From: Streptomyces griseosporeus
GTDB lineage: Bacteria > Actinomycetota > Actinomycetes > Streptomycetales > Streptomycetaceae
NCBI RefSeq assembly: GCF_014656055.1
Contig: NZ_BNBR01000004.1
Coordinates: 285,867-349,866, forward strand
Direction of reading: 5' to 3'
Length of the DNA: 64,000 nucleotides
In this document: positions 18,670 to 29,633 of the stretch, in pieces
Numbering within the stretch: the first letter of the stretch is position 1
Layout: the number at the start of each line of letters is the position of its first letter
Position numbers and translations under genes: made by a program
Notes under the pieces: model-generated
Database searches by the model: none
What the model was told of the DNA's origin: nothing
What the model saw: only the letters and a program-made list of their open reading frames with translations

Positions 18670-19655
18670 GAGCGGGCCGCGTCACGGGCGCCCACCAGGA
18701 GACGACCACGCCCGAGGGCACCTCCGGCGCCTCGGCCGCCCCCGCCGCGGACGCGTCCGCCGTCCCGCCCCGCCCCCGCATCGACGTCCACACCCTCGTC
18801 CGTACCCGGGCCCGGCATCCCGAGGCCGTCGCGGAGGCCGCCGCGCGGCGGCGGCGCAGGCCGTTGCTGAACGAGCAGGGCAGGCTGATGATCGTCGCCG
18901 CCGACCACCCGGCCCGCGGCGCGCTCGGCGTGGGGGAGCGGCGGCTCGCCATGGCGAACCGGGCCGACCTGCTGGAGCGGCTGTGCCTCGCGCTGTCGCG
19001 GCCCGGTGTGGACGGCGTCCTCGCCACCGCCGACATCCTCGACGACCTGCTGCTGCTCGGCGCCCTCGACGACAAGGTCGTCATGGGGTCGATGAACCGC
19101 GGCGGCCTCCAGGGCGCCTCCTTCGAGCTGGACGACCGCTTCACCGGCCACCGCCCCGAGGACATCGAGCGCCTCGGCTTCGACGCGGGCAAGCTGCTGC
19201 TGCGCATCGACTACGACGACCCCGGCTCGCTGGCGACGCTGGAGTCCACCGCGCGCGCGGTCGACGCGATGGCGGCCCGCCGGCTGCCCGTCTTCGTCGA
19301 GCCGTTCATCAGCCGCCGCACCCCGGACGGCCGGCTGGTGAACGACCTGTCCGCCGAGGCCGTCACCCGCTCCCTCGCCATCGCCTCCGGACTCGGCGGC
19401 TCCTCGGCCTACACCTGGCTGAAGGTGCCCGTCACCGAGGACCCCGACGACATGGCCGAGGTCATGGCCACCAGCACACTGCCCGCCGTCCTCCTCGGCG
19501 GCGACGTCGGCGACGACCAGGACGCGGCGTACGAGAAGTGGCGCGGCGCCCTGCGCCTGCCCACCGTGCGCGGTCTGGTCGTCGGCCGCTCCCTGCTCTA
19601 CCCGCCGGACGACGACGTGGCCGTCGCCGTGGACACCGCCGTGGGGCTGCTGTGA
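18666..19655 (+). CDS. Cgl0158-family (beta/alpha)8-barrel protein, putative aldolase
   Basis: A 329-residue protein matching the Cgl0158-type TIM barrel family encoded with iolC in actinobacteria; it resembles the aldolase-like C-terminal half found fused to IolC in some bacteria. Typical parts are RLMIVAADHPARGALGVG, GVLATADILDDLLLLGALDDKVVMGSMNRGG, LLLRIDYDDPGS and AYTWLKVPVTEDPDDMAEVM. Its ATG overlaps the iolC stop. Cleavage of the phosphorylated deoxygluconate intermediate is inferred from context, not shown. Confidence 0.8.
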   Translation: MRAGRVTGAHQETTTPEGTSGASAAPAADASAVPPRPRIDVHTLVRTRARHPEAVAEAAARRRRRPLLNEQGRLMIVAADHPARGALGVGERRLAMANRADLLERLCLALSRPGVDGVLATADILDDLLLLGALDDKVVMGSMNRGGLQGASFELDDRFTGHRPEDIERLGFDAGKLLLRIDYDDPGSLATLESTARAVDAMAARRLPVFVEPFISRRTPDGRLVNDLSAEAVTRSLAIASGLGGSSAYTWLKVPVTEDPDDMAEVMATSTLPAVLLGGDVGDDQDAAYEKWRGALRLPTVRGLVVGRSLLYPPDDDVAVAVDTAVGLL

Positions 19656-20073
19656 CCGCCGGCCACAACCGTGAGGGCCTTGTGACGGCTCGCAACTACT
19701 CAGTGTCCGACGGTGCTTGTACCGTGCAGGGAGGGAGCGGCACCACAGCACCCCCGGCACCCACCCCCCTGATCGCCTCCGGCGCGGGAGGCCGCTTCGC
19801 CCTGGCAGGAGCGAAGTGCGAGCGACGACTCCCCGCCCGCTACGGCCCCGCGCCGGAGGTTCCGCACGGCCGCGGCCCGCGCACCGGCGCCACCGCATGT
19901 GTCTACGCCGGGACCCGAACGGCAGACACAGTGTCGGGCGCGCCGCCCGTCCGGGCCTGGTGGGATGGTCCTGTGGCCGAGACCGCGACCCGACCGTCGC
20001 CGGTCACGCCACATGAGCTGTACGCACGGCACGTCTCCACCCGACGCCGCCATCTGTGAAGGAGTAACCGGGC
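19656..20073. other. 418-bp gap before mmsA
   Basis: No gene is supportable. GAAGGAG at its end serves as the ribosome site of mmsA. A TGTCCGAC at about 19702 partly matches the dyad found before iolC. iolB and iolD, which often lie in such clusters, are absent here. Confidence 0.35.
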
Positions 20074-21576
<1,503 letters not shown>

Positions 21577-21600
21577 GCGGCCCCCGGCCCTGCCCGCGGC

Positions 21601-21633
21601 GCCCCCGTCCCTCCGCGCAGGAGGGACGGGGGC
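21601..21633. terminator. bidirectional hairpin terminator
   Basis: GCCCCCGTCCCTCC and its exact complement form a perfect 14-bp stem around a 5-base loop, between the stops of mmsA and the convergent lipoprotein gene. Confidence 0.85.
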
Positions 21634-21642
21634 ACCCGCGCG

Positions 21643-22482
21643 TCACTGCTCCAGCGCGCCTTCGCGCTGCTGCCTGACCTGCTCGCTGAGGTCGCCGGTG
21701 TCCCCGGCGGGCGGGGCAGTGATCGGCTTGGTGGCGCCGAACTTCAGGAAGTCCATCGTCACCGTCATGCCGGCGCCGCTCTGCCGCATGCGCACCGGCA
21801 AGTCCTTGCCGTCCACCCAGATGTCGCAGGTCATCTTGCCCCCGTTGGCCTTCAGGGCCTGCACGGCGGCCTTCTTCTCCGCCTCGGAGAGCTTCGGGCT
21901 GGCGTTGATCTCCGCCACGCCGACGCTGCCCTGGTAGTGGTGGGCCTTCTTGCCGAGGACGGTCTCCTCGCCGAGGTCCTTCACGTCCGTGGAGGTCTTC
22001 ATGTAGTGCAGGGACGCCGTCGGGTCGGCGTTGGCCTCCATGTTGTCCACGGCCGCCTCGCCCATCACGGCGGAGACGTCGACGCGCATCCAGTGCTTGC
22101 CCTTCAGGGGGCCGCTGGGCTGCGGGTCGATGCCGTAGTAGTAGGCGCCGTCGACCATGATGGTCCGCGTCGTCGGATCGTCCTGCAGCGAGGTCATCTG
22201 CGCCGCGGCGGTGTCCATCTCGACATCCATGGCGGCACCGTCGCCCCACGAGTACGTGCCGTTCATGGCGACCGGCTTGCCGCCGGCCGCCGCGAGCGTC
22301 GTCGTCGTGGCGATCTCGGCCGAGCCGAGCTGCTCCGTGCGGTCCGACGCGCGCGCCAGGACCGCCATGATCTGGTCGGCGCTGTCCGCCGCCACCTTGG
22401 CCGACTCCGCGCTGCACGCGGACGTCGCCATCAGCGCCGCGGTCGTGAACCCCACCCAGACCGCGCCGTGCCTCAGCTTCAT
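21643..22482 (-). CDS. putative lipoprotein, DUF1396/LppX-LprG-like
   Basis: A 279-residue exported protein. The ATG at 22482 (MKLRHGAVWVG) has GGGGTGGGG just upstream; a GTG three codons earlier has none. A hydrophobic signal ends in LMATSACSAES, where the Cys is the likely lipidation site although the lipobox is not classic. The mature part is a LppX/LolA-like sheet (GTYSWGDGAAMDVEM, RTIMVDGAYYYGI, HHYQGSVGVAEI, CDIWVDGKDLPVRMRQS). Mycobacterial relatives bind lipids at the cell surface. The ligand here is unknown and it stands alone. Confidence 0.75.
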   Translation of the reverse strand: MKLRHGAVWVGFTTAALMATSACSAESAKVAADSADQIMAVLARASDRTEQLGSAEIATTTTLAAAGGKPVAMNGTYSWGDGAAMDVEMDTAAAQMTSLQDDPTTRTIMVDGAYYYGIDPQPSGPLKGKHWMRVDVSAVMGEAAVDNMEANADPTASLHYMKTSTDVKDLGEETVLGKKAHHYQGSVGVAEINASPKLSEAEKKAAVQALKANGGKMTCDIWVDGKDLPVRMRQSGAGMTVTMDFLKFGATKPITAPPAGDTGDLSEQVRQQREGALEQ

Positions 22483-22840
22483 GTGCCCCACCCCAAGTGG
22501 CCGCTGTGATTCAACTGTGGCTGCCGACTCTAGCGACCCCCTCTGACAGCCGTCCGGCCTCCCCCGGGCGTCCGGATACCGGACAGCTCACTTTTTCTTG
22601 ACGCCGCCGCTGCGATTCTCGTACGGACCCAAGTCCCCTGGATGTCCGGCAGTAGTGACGTATCCGCGATCAACCGCCCTCTGGATCTACGGATTCCGTA
22701 GGTAAACACCTATTGACGCAGCGGTTTTCGTCGGGGTTCGATGCGGCGTCGGGAGCGGACGACAACAGCACCACCCCAGCCGCCGGAGGCGATAGCGCTC
22801 CCGCCCGAACCACCCCGTACCAGTCGATCGGAACCGCTGC
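22483..22840. other. divergent gap before the APC permease
   Basis: No gene is seen. It contains CCGG-ATA-CCGG around 22572 and two TTGACG hexamers (22598-22603 and 22713-22718) that could be -35 elements toward the permease, though no clear -10 follows either. Confidence 0.3.
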
Positions 22841-24271
22841 ATGACCGACACGCTCCGCCCTGCCGCCCCAGCCGTCCCGCACGCCGCGGGCAGCAGTCCG
22901 AAGACCCTCAAGCGTTCCATCGGCGTCGTCGGCGGCACCCTGCTCACGCTGTCCTGCGTGACACCCGCCTCCACGCTCTTCGTGGTCGTCCCCGACCTGT
23001 TCGGCTCCCTCGGCACCGCCACCGCCCTGACGATCGCCATCGGCTCCCTCCTCTGTATCGCCGTGGCGTTCTGCTACTCCGAGCTGGGCACCCTCATCCC
23101 CAGCGCGGGCGGCGAGTACGCCATGGTCTCCACGATGGCCGGACGGCTCGCGGGCTGGCTCGTCTTCGTGCTCTCCCTGCTCGTCGTGATGATCGTCCCT
23201 CCGGTGATCGCGATGGGCACCGCCGACTACCTCGCCCCGCTGGTCCACCTCGACCCGTCGATGACCGGCGCCGGCGTCATGCTGCTTGCCACCCTCGCCG
23301 GCCTGCTCGACCTGCGCGCCAACGCCTGGATCACCGGCATCTTCCTGGTCCTGGAGGTCATCGCCGCGGCCGTCGTCGCCGTCCTCGGCTTCGCCCACGG
23401 CCACCGCGGCGCCGGCAGCCTCGTCTCCATGCAGGTGGCAGGCGCGGACGGGCACGCCGACACCGTCACCGCCATGCTGGTCGTCTCCGGCCTCGCCATC
23501 GCCCTCTTCGTCACCCAGGGCTTCTCGACCGCCGTCTACCTCTCCGAGGAGCTGGAGAACCCGCGCCGCAACGTCGCCCGCACGGTCCTCGCCACCCTCG
23601 CCATCTCCTCCGTGATCATCCTGGTCCCGGTCGTCGCCATCACCTTCGGCGCCTCCGACCTGTCGGAGCTGACCGGCGGCGACATCGGCTCCATGGTCAC
23701 CGCCTGGTCCAACTCCGCCGTCGGCACCTTCGTCAGCCTGTGCGTCGCCCTCGCGATCATCAACGCCGGCATCGTCATGGTCATCCAGAACTCCCGCGTG
23801 CTGTTCGCCTCCGCCCGCGACAAGGCCTGGCCCGAGCCGGTCAACAACGTCTTCTCCAAGCTCGGCCGGTTCGGCTCCCCCTGGGTCTCCACCCTCGCCG
23901 TCGGCGTCCCGGGCGCGGTCCTCTGCTTCGTCAACCTCGACACGCTGTACGGCGTCACCGGCGTGTCGGTGACCGGCATGTACCTGCTCGTCGCGATCGC
24001 CGCGCTGCTCTCCCGCCGCGGCGCCCACCGGCACGGCTCCGCCTGGCGGATGCCGCTGTGGCCGGCCGTGCCCGTCCTGCTGATCGCGGTCCTCGCCTAC
24101 ATCCTGACCCAGCAGGAGACCTCCTACCTGCTGTGGACCGGCGGCATCACCGCCGTCGCCACCCTGTACTGGGCCCTGTACCTGCGCCCGCGCCGCGACA
24201 CCCGCTGGCTGGTGTCGATCCCGGAGGACGCGCAGGAGGCCGAGGAGGCGCGGGAGGCGCACGCCGTCTGA
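22841..24271 (+). CDS. APC-superfamily amino acid permease
   Basis: A 476-residue integral membrane protein with about twelve hydrophobic helices. The N-terminus LKRSIGVVGGTLLTLSCVTPASTLFVVVPDLFG matches the amino acid-polyamine-organocation superfamily, with SELGTLIPSAGGEYAMVSTMAG and VTQGFSTAVYLSEELENPRRNVART as the conserved substrate-region segments. The short C-terminal tail is acidic. It probably takes up amino acids or amines by ion coupling; substrate unknown. It stands alone and is followed by a hairpin. Confidence 0.88.
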   Translation: MTDTLRPAAPAVPHAAGSSPKTLKRSIGVVGGTLLTLSCVTPASTLFVVVPDLFGSLGTATALTIAIGSLLCIAVAFCYSELGTLIPSAGGEYAMVSTMAGRLAGWLVFVLSLLVVMIVPPVIAMGTADYLAPLVHLDPSMTGAGVMLLATLAGLLDLRANAWITGIFLVLEVIAAAVVAVLGFAHGHRGAGSLVSMQVAGADGHADTVTAMLVVSGLAIALFVTQGFSTAVYLSEELENPRRNVARTVLATLAISSVIILVPVVAITFGASDLSELTGGDIGSMVTAWSNSAVGTFVSLCVALAIINAGIVMVIQNSRVLFASARDKAWPEPVNNVFSKLGRFGSPWVSTLAVGVPGAVLCFVNLDTLYGVTGVSVTGMYLLVAIAALLSRRGAHRHGSAWRMPLWPAVPVLLIAVLAYILTQQETSYLLWTGGITAVATLYWALYLRPRRDTRWLVSIPEDAQEAEEAREAHAV

Positions 24272-24299
24272 TCCGGCGTACCGCCACCGCGGTACACGA

Positions 24300-24332
24300 C
24301 GGCCGCCCGTACCCCTGGGGGAGGGGCGGCCG
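24300..24332 (+). terminator. terminator after the APC permease
   Basis: CGGCCGCCC pairs perfectly with GGGCGGCCG, with extra CCCC/GGGG pairing inside, 28 bases after the permease stop. Confidence 0.65.
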
Positions 24333-24383
24333 CTCCGTCCACAGGCTGCATCGGTTGTCGGTGGCGGCCCGTACCGTGGAGCC

Positions 24384-27032
24384 ATGGATCTTCGTCAGCC
24401 CTTGCGGGGGTTGCTGCGCGGGCCCCGACGGCTGCTGGCCGCCGGGGCCGCCGCCGTCGTCCTCGCCGGGGCCGGCACCTGGACCGTGGCGGCGGCCTCC
24501 GGCGACACGCCCGCCGTACACCGCAGCGACCAGATCATGACCATGGGCGGCGGAGTGCGCGTCGACACCTCGTACTTCACCCCCACCACCCCCGGCCGCC
24601 ATCCGGCCGTCCTGCTCGGCCACGGCTTCGGCGGCAGCAAGGACGACGTCCGCGCCCAGGCCCAGGACCTGGCCGAAGACGGATACGCGGTCCTGACCTG
24701 GTCGGCGCGCGGCTTCGGCAGGTCCACCGGGAAGATCGGGCTGAACGACCCCAAGGGCGAGGTCGCCGACGTCTCGAAGCTCATCGACTGGCTGGCCCGC
24801 AGGCCCGAGGTCCGCCTCGACAAGCCGGGCGACCCGCGCGTGGGCATCACCGGCGCCTCCTACGGCGGCGCGATCGCCCTCCTCACCGCCGGGCACGACC
24901 GGCGCGTCGACGCCATCGCGCCGGCGATCACCTACTGGAACCTCGCCGACGCGCTGTTCCCGAACGGCGTGTTCAAGAAGCTGTGGGCGGGCTTCTTCAT
25001 CAACAGCGGCGGCGGCTGCGCGAAGTTCGAGCCCGACCTGTGCCGGATGTACGAGCGGGTCGCCGAGTCCGGCACCCCCGACGACCGGGCCCGCAGGCTG
25101 CTGGAGGCACGCTCGCCGTCCGCCGTCGGCGACCGCGTCACGGTGCCCACCCTGCTGGTACAGGGCCAGACCGACTCGCTCTTCCCGCTGAACCAGGCCG
25201 ACGCCGCCGCCCGCGCGATCCGCGCGGGCGGCGCCCCCGTGGACGTCGACTGGATCGCCGGCGGCCATGACGGCGGCGACCCCGAGCAGTCCCGCGTACA
25301 GGCCCGGGTCACCGCCTGGTTCGACCGGTACCTCAAGGACGACCGGGGCGCCGACACCGGCCCCGCCTTCCGCGTCACCCGCACCGGAGGCGTCGACTCC
25401 ACCGACGGCGCCGCCCAGCTGCGCGGCGCGAGCGCCGGCACCTACCCCGGCCTGCACAGCGCACCACGCGACATCCCGCTGTCCGGCGGCGTCCAGCGCG
25501 TCGCCAACCCGGCCGGCGCCAGCCCGCCCGCCGTCTCCGCGCTGCCCGGCCTCGGCACCGGCGGCGGCCTCGCCCAGCTCTCCGCCCTCGGCGTCGGCGT
25601 CTCCCTCGACTTCCCCGGCCAGTACGCGGCCTTCCGGTCCGCGCCGCTCACCCGCGACCTGCGGATCACCGGCGCCCCGACCGCGACCGTCCACATCACG
25701 TCCACCACCGACGACGCCGTCCTGTTCGCCAAGGTGTACGACGCCGGCCCCGACGGCGGCCGGCAGGTGCTGCCCTCCCAGCTCGTCACACCCCTGCGCG
25801 TCACCGGCGCCAAGGCGGGCAAGGACGTCACCGTCACCCTCCCGGCGATCGACCACGAGGTGCAGAAGGGCCACCGCCTCAGCCTGGTCCTCGCCTCCAC
25901 CGACCTCGGGTACGCCTCACCGGCGGCCCCCGCGACGTACACCGTGGCCCTCAAGGGCGACCTGAAGGTCCCCACCGCCCCCGGCGTCAGCACCGCCGCC
26001 GCGCCCCTGCCGTCCTGGGTGTGGTGGCTGCCCCTGACCGGCGCCGCCGTCGCGCTCGCCCTGCTGCTCACCGCCCGCCGCCGTACGGCCGCCCCCGCGC
26101 CCGACCCCGAACTGGCCGACGTACCGCTGGAGATCACCGGCCTGAGCAAGAAGTACAGGAGCGGCGACACTTACAGCGTGCGCGACCTGTCCTTCCGCGT
26201 CGAGAAGGGCCAGGTGCTCGGCCTGCTCGGACCCAACGGCGCCGGGAAGACCACCACCCTGCGCATGCTGATGGGCCTGATCCGGCCCGACGGCGGCGAG
26301 ATCCGCGTCTTCGGCCACGCGATCCGCCCCGGCGCGCCGGTGCTCTCCCGGGTCGGCGCCTTCGTCGAGGGCGCCGGATTCCTGCCGCACCTGTCGGGCC
26401 GGGAGAACCTGGAGCTGTACTGGCGGGCCACCGGCCGCCCCGCCGAGGACGCCCACCTCGACGAGGCCCTGGAGATCGCCGGACTCGGCGACGCCCTCGC
26501 CCGCGCGGTGCGCACCTACTCCCAGGGCATGCGCCAGCGCCTCGCCATCGCCCAGGCCATGCTGGGCCTGCCCGACCTGCTCATCCTCGACGAGCCGACC
26601 AACGGCCTCGACCCGCCCCAGATCCGCGAGATGCGCGAGGTGATGATCCGGTACGCCGCCGGCGGGCGCACCGTCATCGTCTCCAGCCACCTCCTCGCCG
26701 AGGTCGAGCAGTCCTGCACCCACCTCGTGGTGATGGACCGCGGCCGGCTCGTGCAGGCGGGCCCGGTCGGCGAGATCACCGGCTCCGGCGACACCCTCCT
26801 CGTCGACACCGCCACACCCGTGGAGGAGCCCGTCGCGGAGAAGGTGGCCGCGCTGCCCGGCGTCGCCTCCGCGCTGCGCACCGACGACGGCCTGCTCGTC
26901 CGGCTCGACGCGGACGGCACCGCCCAGCGGCTCGTCGCCGAACTGGTCCGGCTGGACGTGCCGGTGACCTCCGTCGGCCCGCACCGCCGCCTCGAAGACG
27001 CCTTCCTCACCCTGATCGGAGGCTCCGCGTGA
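24384..27032 (+). CDS. exported CocE/S15-type alpha/beta hydrolase fused to an ABC transporter ATPase
   Basis: An 882-residue protein with two catalytic halves. A signal-anchor helix lies at about residues 18-38. Residues about 50-540 form a CocE/Xaa-Pro-peptidase-like hydrolase: nucleophile Ser159 in GASYGG, Asp264 in QGQTDSLFPL, His295 in GGHDGG, then the jelly-roll PVTLxG-type domain. A second membrane helix (SWVWWLPLTGAAVALALLL, near residue 550) leads into a cytoplasmic ABC ATPase with GPNGAGKTTT (Lys622), YSQGMRQRLAIAQAML and LLILDEPTNGLD. The topology puts the hydrolase outside and the ATPase inside. It overlaps its permease gene by four bases. An exporter with a tethered outside hydrolase is inferred; substrate unknown. 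Confidence 0.88.
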   Translation: MDLRQPLRGLLRGPRRLLAAGAAAVVLAGAGTWTVAAASGDTPAVHRSDQIMTMGGGVRVDTSYFTPTTPGRHPAVLLGHGFGGSKDDVRAQAQDLAEDGYAVLTWSARGFGRSTGKIGLNDPKGEVADVSKLIDWLARRPEVRLDKPGDPRVGITGASYGGAIALLTAGHDRRVDAIAPAITYWNLADALFPNGVFKKLWAGFFINSGGGCAKFEPDLCRMYERVAESGTPDDRARRLLEARSPSAVGDRVTVPTLLVQGQTDSLFPLNQADAAARAIRAGGAPVDVDWIAGGHDGGDPEQSRVQARVTAWFDRYLKDDRGADTGPAFRVTRTGGVDSTDGAAQLRGASAGTYPGLHSAPRDIPLSGGVQRVANPAGASPPAVSALPGLGTGGGLAQLSALGVGVSLDFPGQYAAFRSAPLTRDLRITGAPTATVHITSTTDDAVLFAKVYDAGPDGGRQVLPSQLVTPLRVTGAKAGKDVTVTLPAIDHEVQKGHRLSLVLASTDLGYASPAAPATYTVALKGDLKVPTAPGVSTAAAPLPSWVWWLPLTGAAVALALLLTARRRTAAPAPDPELADVPLEITGLSKKYRSGDTYSVRDLSFRVEKGQVLGLLGPNGAGKTTTLRMLMGLIRPDGGEIRVFGHAIRPGAPVLSRVGAFVEGAGFLPHLSGRENLELYWRATGRPAEDAHLDEALEIAGLGDALARAVRTYSQGMRQRLAIAQAMLGLPDLLILDEPTNGLDPPQIREMREVMIRYAAGGRTVIVSSHLLAEVEQSCTHLVVMDRGRLVQAGPVGEITGSGDTLLVDTATPVEEPVAEKVAALPGVASALRTDDGLLVRLDADGTAQRLVAELVRLDVPVTSVGPHRRLEDAFLTLIGGSA

Positions 27033-27916
27033 GCACGCCGACCGAGACCCGCACACCGGCCGAGCGCACCGCCGAGGCCACCGCCTCCGGCTACCGCCCC
27101 GGCCGCACCCTGCCCGTCCGCGTCGAGCTGGTCCGCCAGCTCAAGCGGCGCCGCACCCTGATCATGGGCGCGATCCTCGCCGCGCTGCCGTTCGTCCTGG
27201 TCGTCGCCTTCGCCATCGGCGGCGACCCCGGCGGCCGCAACGACCGCACGACCCTCATGGACACGGCGACCGCGTCCGGCGCCAACTTCGCCGCCGTCAA
27301 CCTGTTCGTCTCCGCCGGCTTCCTCCTCGTCATCCCCGTCGCCCTGTTCTGCGGGGACACCGTGGCCTTCGAGGCGAGCTGGTCCTCGCTGCGCTATCTG
27401 CTCGCGGCACCCGTGCCCCGCGCCCGGCTGCTGTGGTCCAAGCTGGTCGTCGGACTCGGCCTGAGCCTCGCCGCGATGGTGCTGCTGCCGGTCGTCGCCC
27501 TCGCCGTCGGCACCGCCGCCTACGGCTGGGGCCCGCTGCGGATCCCCACCGGCGGCGCGCTCGACGCCGGCACGGCGGCCCAGCGTCTCCTGGTCGTGGT
27601 GGCGTACGTCTTCATCTCCCAACTCGTCACCGCCGCGCTCGCGTTCTGGCTGTCCACCCGGACCGACGCCCCGCTCGGCGCGGTCGGCGGCGCCGTCGGA
27701 CTGACCATCGTCGGCAACGTCCTGGACGCCGTCACCGCCCTCGGCCACTGGCGCGACTTCCTGCCCGCGCACTGGCAGTTCGCCTGGGCGGACGCCGTAC
27801 AGCCCCGCCCCGAGTGGTCCGGCATGATCCAGGGCAGCGCCCTGTCCATAACGTACGCGCTGGTGCTGTTCGCGCTGGCCTTCCGCGCTTTCGCCCGCAA
27901 GGACGTGGTCAGTTAG
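27029..27916 (+). CDS. ABC-2-type transporter permease
   Basis: A 295-residue membrane protein with about six helices. It starts with GTG at 27029 inside the stop of the hydrolase-ATPase gene. VRVELVRQLKRRRTLIMGAILAALPFVLVVAF at the start, FEASWSSLRYLLAAPVPRARLLWSKLVVG in the middle and LALAFRAFARKDVVS at the end are typical of ABC-2 exporters. It is the membrane partner of the fused ATPase and would form a homodimeric or 2+2 exporter with it. Confidence 0.88.
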   Translation: MSTPTETRTPAERTAEATASGYRPGRTLPVRVELVRQLKRRRTLIMGAILAALPFVLVVAFAIGGDPGGRNDRTTLMDTATASGANFAAVNLFVSAGFLLVIPVALFCGDTVAFEASWSSLRYLLAAPVPRARLLWSKLVVGLGLSLAAMVLLPVVALAVGTAAYGWGPLRIPTGGALDAGTAAQRLLVVVAYVFISQLVTAALAFWLSTRTDAPLGAVGGAVGLTIVGNVLDAVTALGHWRDFLPAHWQFAWADAVQPRPEWSGMIQGSALSITYALVLFALAFRAFARKDVVS

Positions 27917-28057
27917 GTCAACGGAGGGACACCTACCGGTCTCGGCGGACGCCCGCCGTGCCCGGTTCGAGATCCATCCGCAACGCTCCGTCACGCACGT
28001 TCCGGCCCCCTGCCGCGTCACAGTCGCAGAAGTCAACCGACACAGGGGGCACGGACG

Positions 28058-29575
28058 ATGAACCGGTACGGCACACGACGGCTCAGGGGCGCGCTGGTCG
28101 CCCTCACCGCGCTCGGGGGCCTGCTGCTCACCGGCTGCAGCGGCACCGATGGCGGCTCGGCGGTGGACCAGAGCGACGGCTTCCCGGCACCGGCCACCGG
28201 CGAGGGCGGCGACCAGCGAGCGGACGGCTACGACACGGACCCCTCACCCGGCCGCGACCACCTGTCCACCTTCGCCCTCGACGTCGACACCGCCTCCTGG
28301 GACCACACCCGCCGCCTGCTCTCCGAGGGCCGCCGGCCCGACCCGTCCGAGGTGCGCCCCGAGGAGTTCGTCAACAGCTTCCGCCAGGACTACCGGCGCC
28401 CCGACGGCAACGGCTTCACCGTCACCGTCGACGGAGCCCGCACCGGCGACGACGGCTGGTCCCTGGTCCGCGTCGGTCTCGCCACCCGCGCCCCGCACCC
28501 GGACGCCGAACGCCCGCCCGCCGCGCTGACGTTCGTCATCGACGTCTCCGGCTCCATGGACGAGCCCGGCCGTCTCGACCTCGCCCGGAAGTCCCTCGGC
28601 GTGATGACCGACCGGCTGCGCGACGACGACTCCGTCGCCCTGGTCACCTTCACCGACGAGGCGGAGACCGTGCTGCCGATGACCCGCCTCGGCGGCCACC
28701 GCGGAAAGATCCACGACGCGATCGACGGCCTGGAGGCCCAGGACTCCACCAACCTCGGCGCGGGCGTCGAGACCGGCTACGACACCGCCGTGGAGGGTCT
28801 GCGCGAGGGCGCCACCAACCGGGTCGTGCTGATCTCCGACGCGCTCGCCAACACCGGCGACACCGACCCCGACCCCATCCTGGAGCGCATCTCCGCCGCC
28901 CGCCGCGAGCACGGCATCACCCTCTTCGGCGTCGGCGTCGGCAGCGAGTACGGCGACGCCCTGATGGAACGCCTCGCCGACAAGGGCGACGGCCACACCG
29001 TGTACGTCTCGGACGAGGAACAGGCCCGCGAGGTCTTCAGCGAGCAGCTCCCGCGCAACATCGACCTCACCGCCCGCGACGCCAAGGCCCAGGTCGCCTT
29101 CGACCCGGAGACCGTCGCCGAGTTCCACCTCATCGGCTACGAGAACCGGCGCGTCGCCGACGACGACTTCCGCGACGACCGGGTCGACGGCGGCGAGGTC
29201 GGCCCCGGCCACACCGTCACCGCCCTGTACTCGGTCCGCACCAGGGAGGGGGCGCACGGCCACCTCGCCACCGCGACCGTCCGCTGGCTCGACCCCCGCA
29301 CCCGCACCCCCCACGAGGAGAGCGGACAGCTGGAGACCGGCACCCTGCGCGCCGACGTGTGGAAGGCGAGCACCCGCTTCCAGGTCGACGCGACGGCCGC
29401 CTACTTCGCCGACGCCCTGCGCTCCGGCGACGGACTCGACGGCGCCCTGCCCGGCGCCCCGCCCTACGGCGAGCTGATCGAGCACGCGGCCCGCCTCGCC
29501 TCGGCCACCGAGGACAAGGACGTACGCGAACTCAGCGAGGCCGTCCGGGCGGCGGCCCACCCCGACGGACGCTGA
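28058..29575 (+). CDS. von Willebrand factor A domain lipoprotein (YfbK-like)
   Basis: A 505-residue exported lipoprotein: signal peptide with lipobox LLTGC (Cys27), then DHLSTFALDVDTASWDHTRRLLSEG and FVNSFRQDY (the N-terminal domain of the YfbK family), then the VWA domain with a full metal site D162-V-S-G-S (FVIDVSGSMDE) and DSTNLGAG, then a DUF3520-like C-terminal region. Metal-dependent adhesion or protein interaction at the cell surface is likely. An unusual length of acidic low-complexity follows the lipid Cys. It stands alone and ends at a perfect terminator. Confidence 0.9.
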   Translation: MNRYGTRRLRGALVALTALGGLLLTGCSGTDGGSAVDQSDGFPAPATGEGGDQRADGYDTDPSPGRDHLSTFALDVDTASWDHTRRLLSEGRRPDPSEVRPEEFVNSFRQDYRRPDGNGFTVTVDGARTGDDGWSLVRVGLATRAPHPDAERPPAALTFVIDVSGSMDEPGRLDLARKSLGVMTDRLRDDDSVALVTFTDEAETVLPMTRLGGHRGKIHDAIDGLEAQDSTNLGAGVETGYDTAVEGLREGATNRVVLISDALANTGDTDPDPILERISAARREHGITLFGVGVGSEYGDALMERLADKGDGHTVYVSDEEQAREVFSEQLPRNIDLTARDAKAQVAFDPETVAEFHLIGYENRRVADDDFRDDRVDGGEVGPGHTVTALYSVRTREGAHGHLATATVRWLDPRTRTPHEESGQLETGTLRADVWKASTRFQVDATAAYFADALRSGDGLDGALPGAPPYGELIEHAARLASATEDKDVRELSEAVRAAAHPDGR

Positions 29576-29584
29576 CACGCGAAA

Positions 29585-29615
29585 GGGCGGGCCCGCCAGG
29601 TCGGCGGGCCCGCCC
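29585..29615. terminator. bidirectional hairpin terminator
   Basis: GGGCGGGCCCGCC and its complement make a perfect 13-bp stem with 5-base loop between the VWA gene and the convergent rodlin gene. Confidence 0.85.
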
Positions 29616-29633
29616 TGCCACGGGGGCGTCGGA

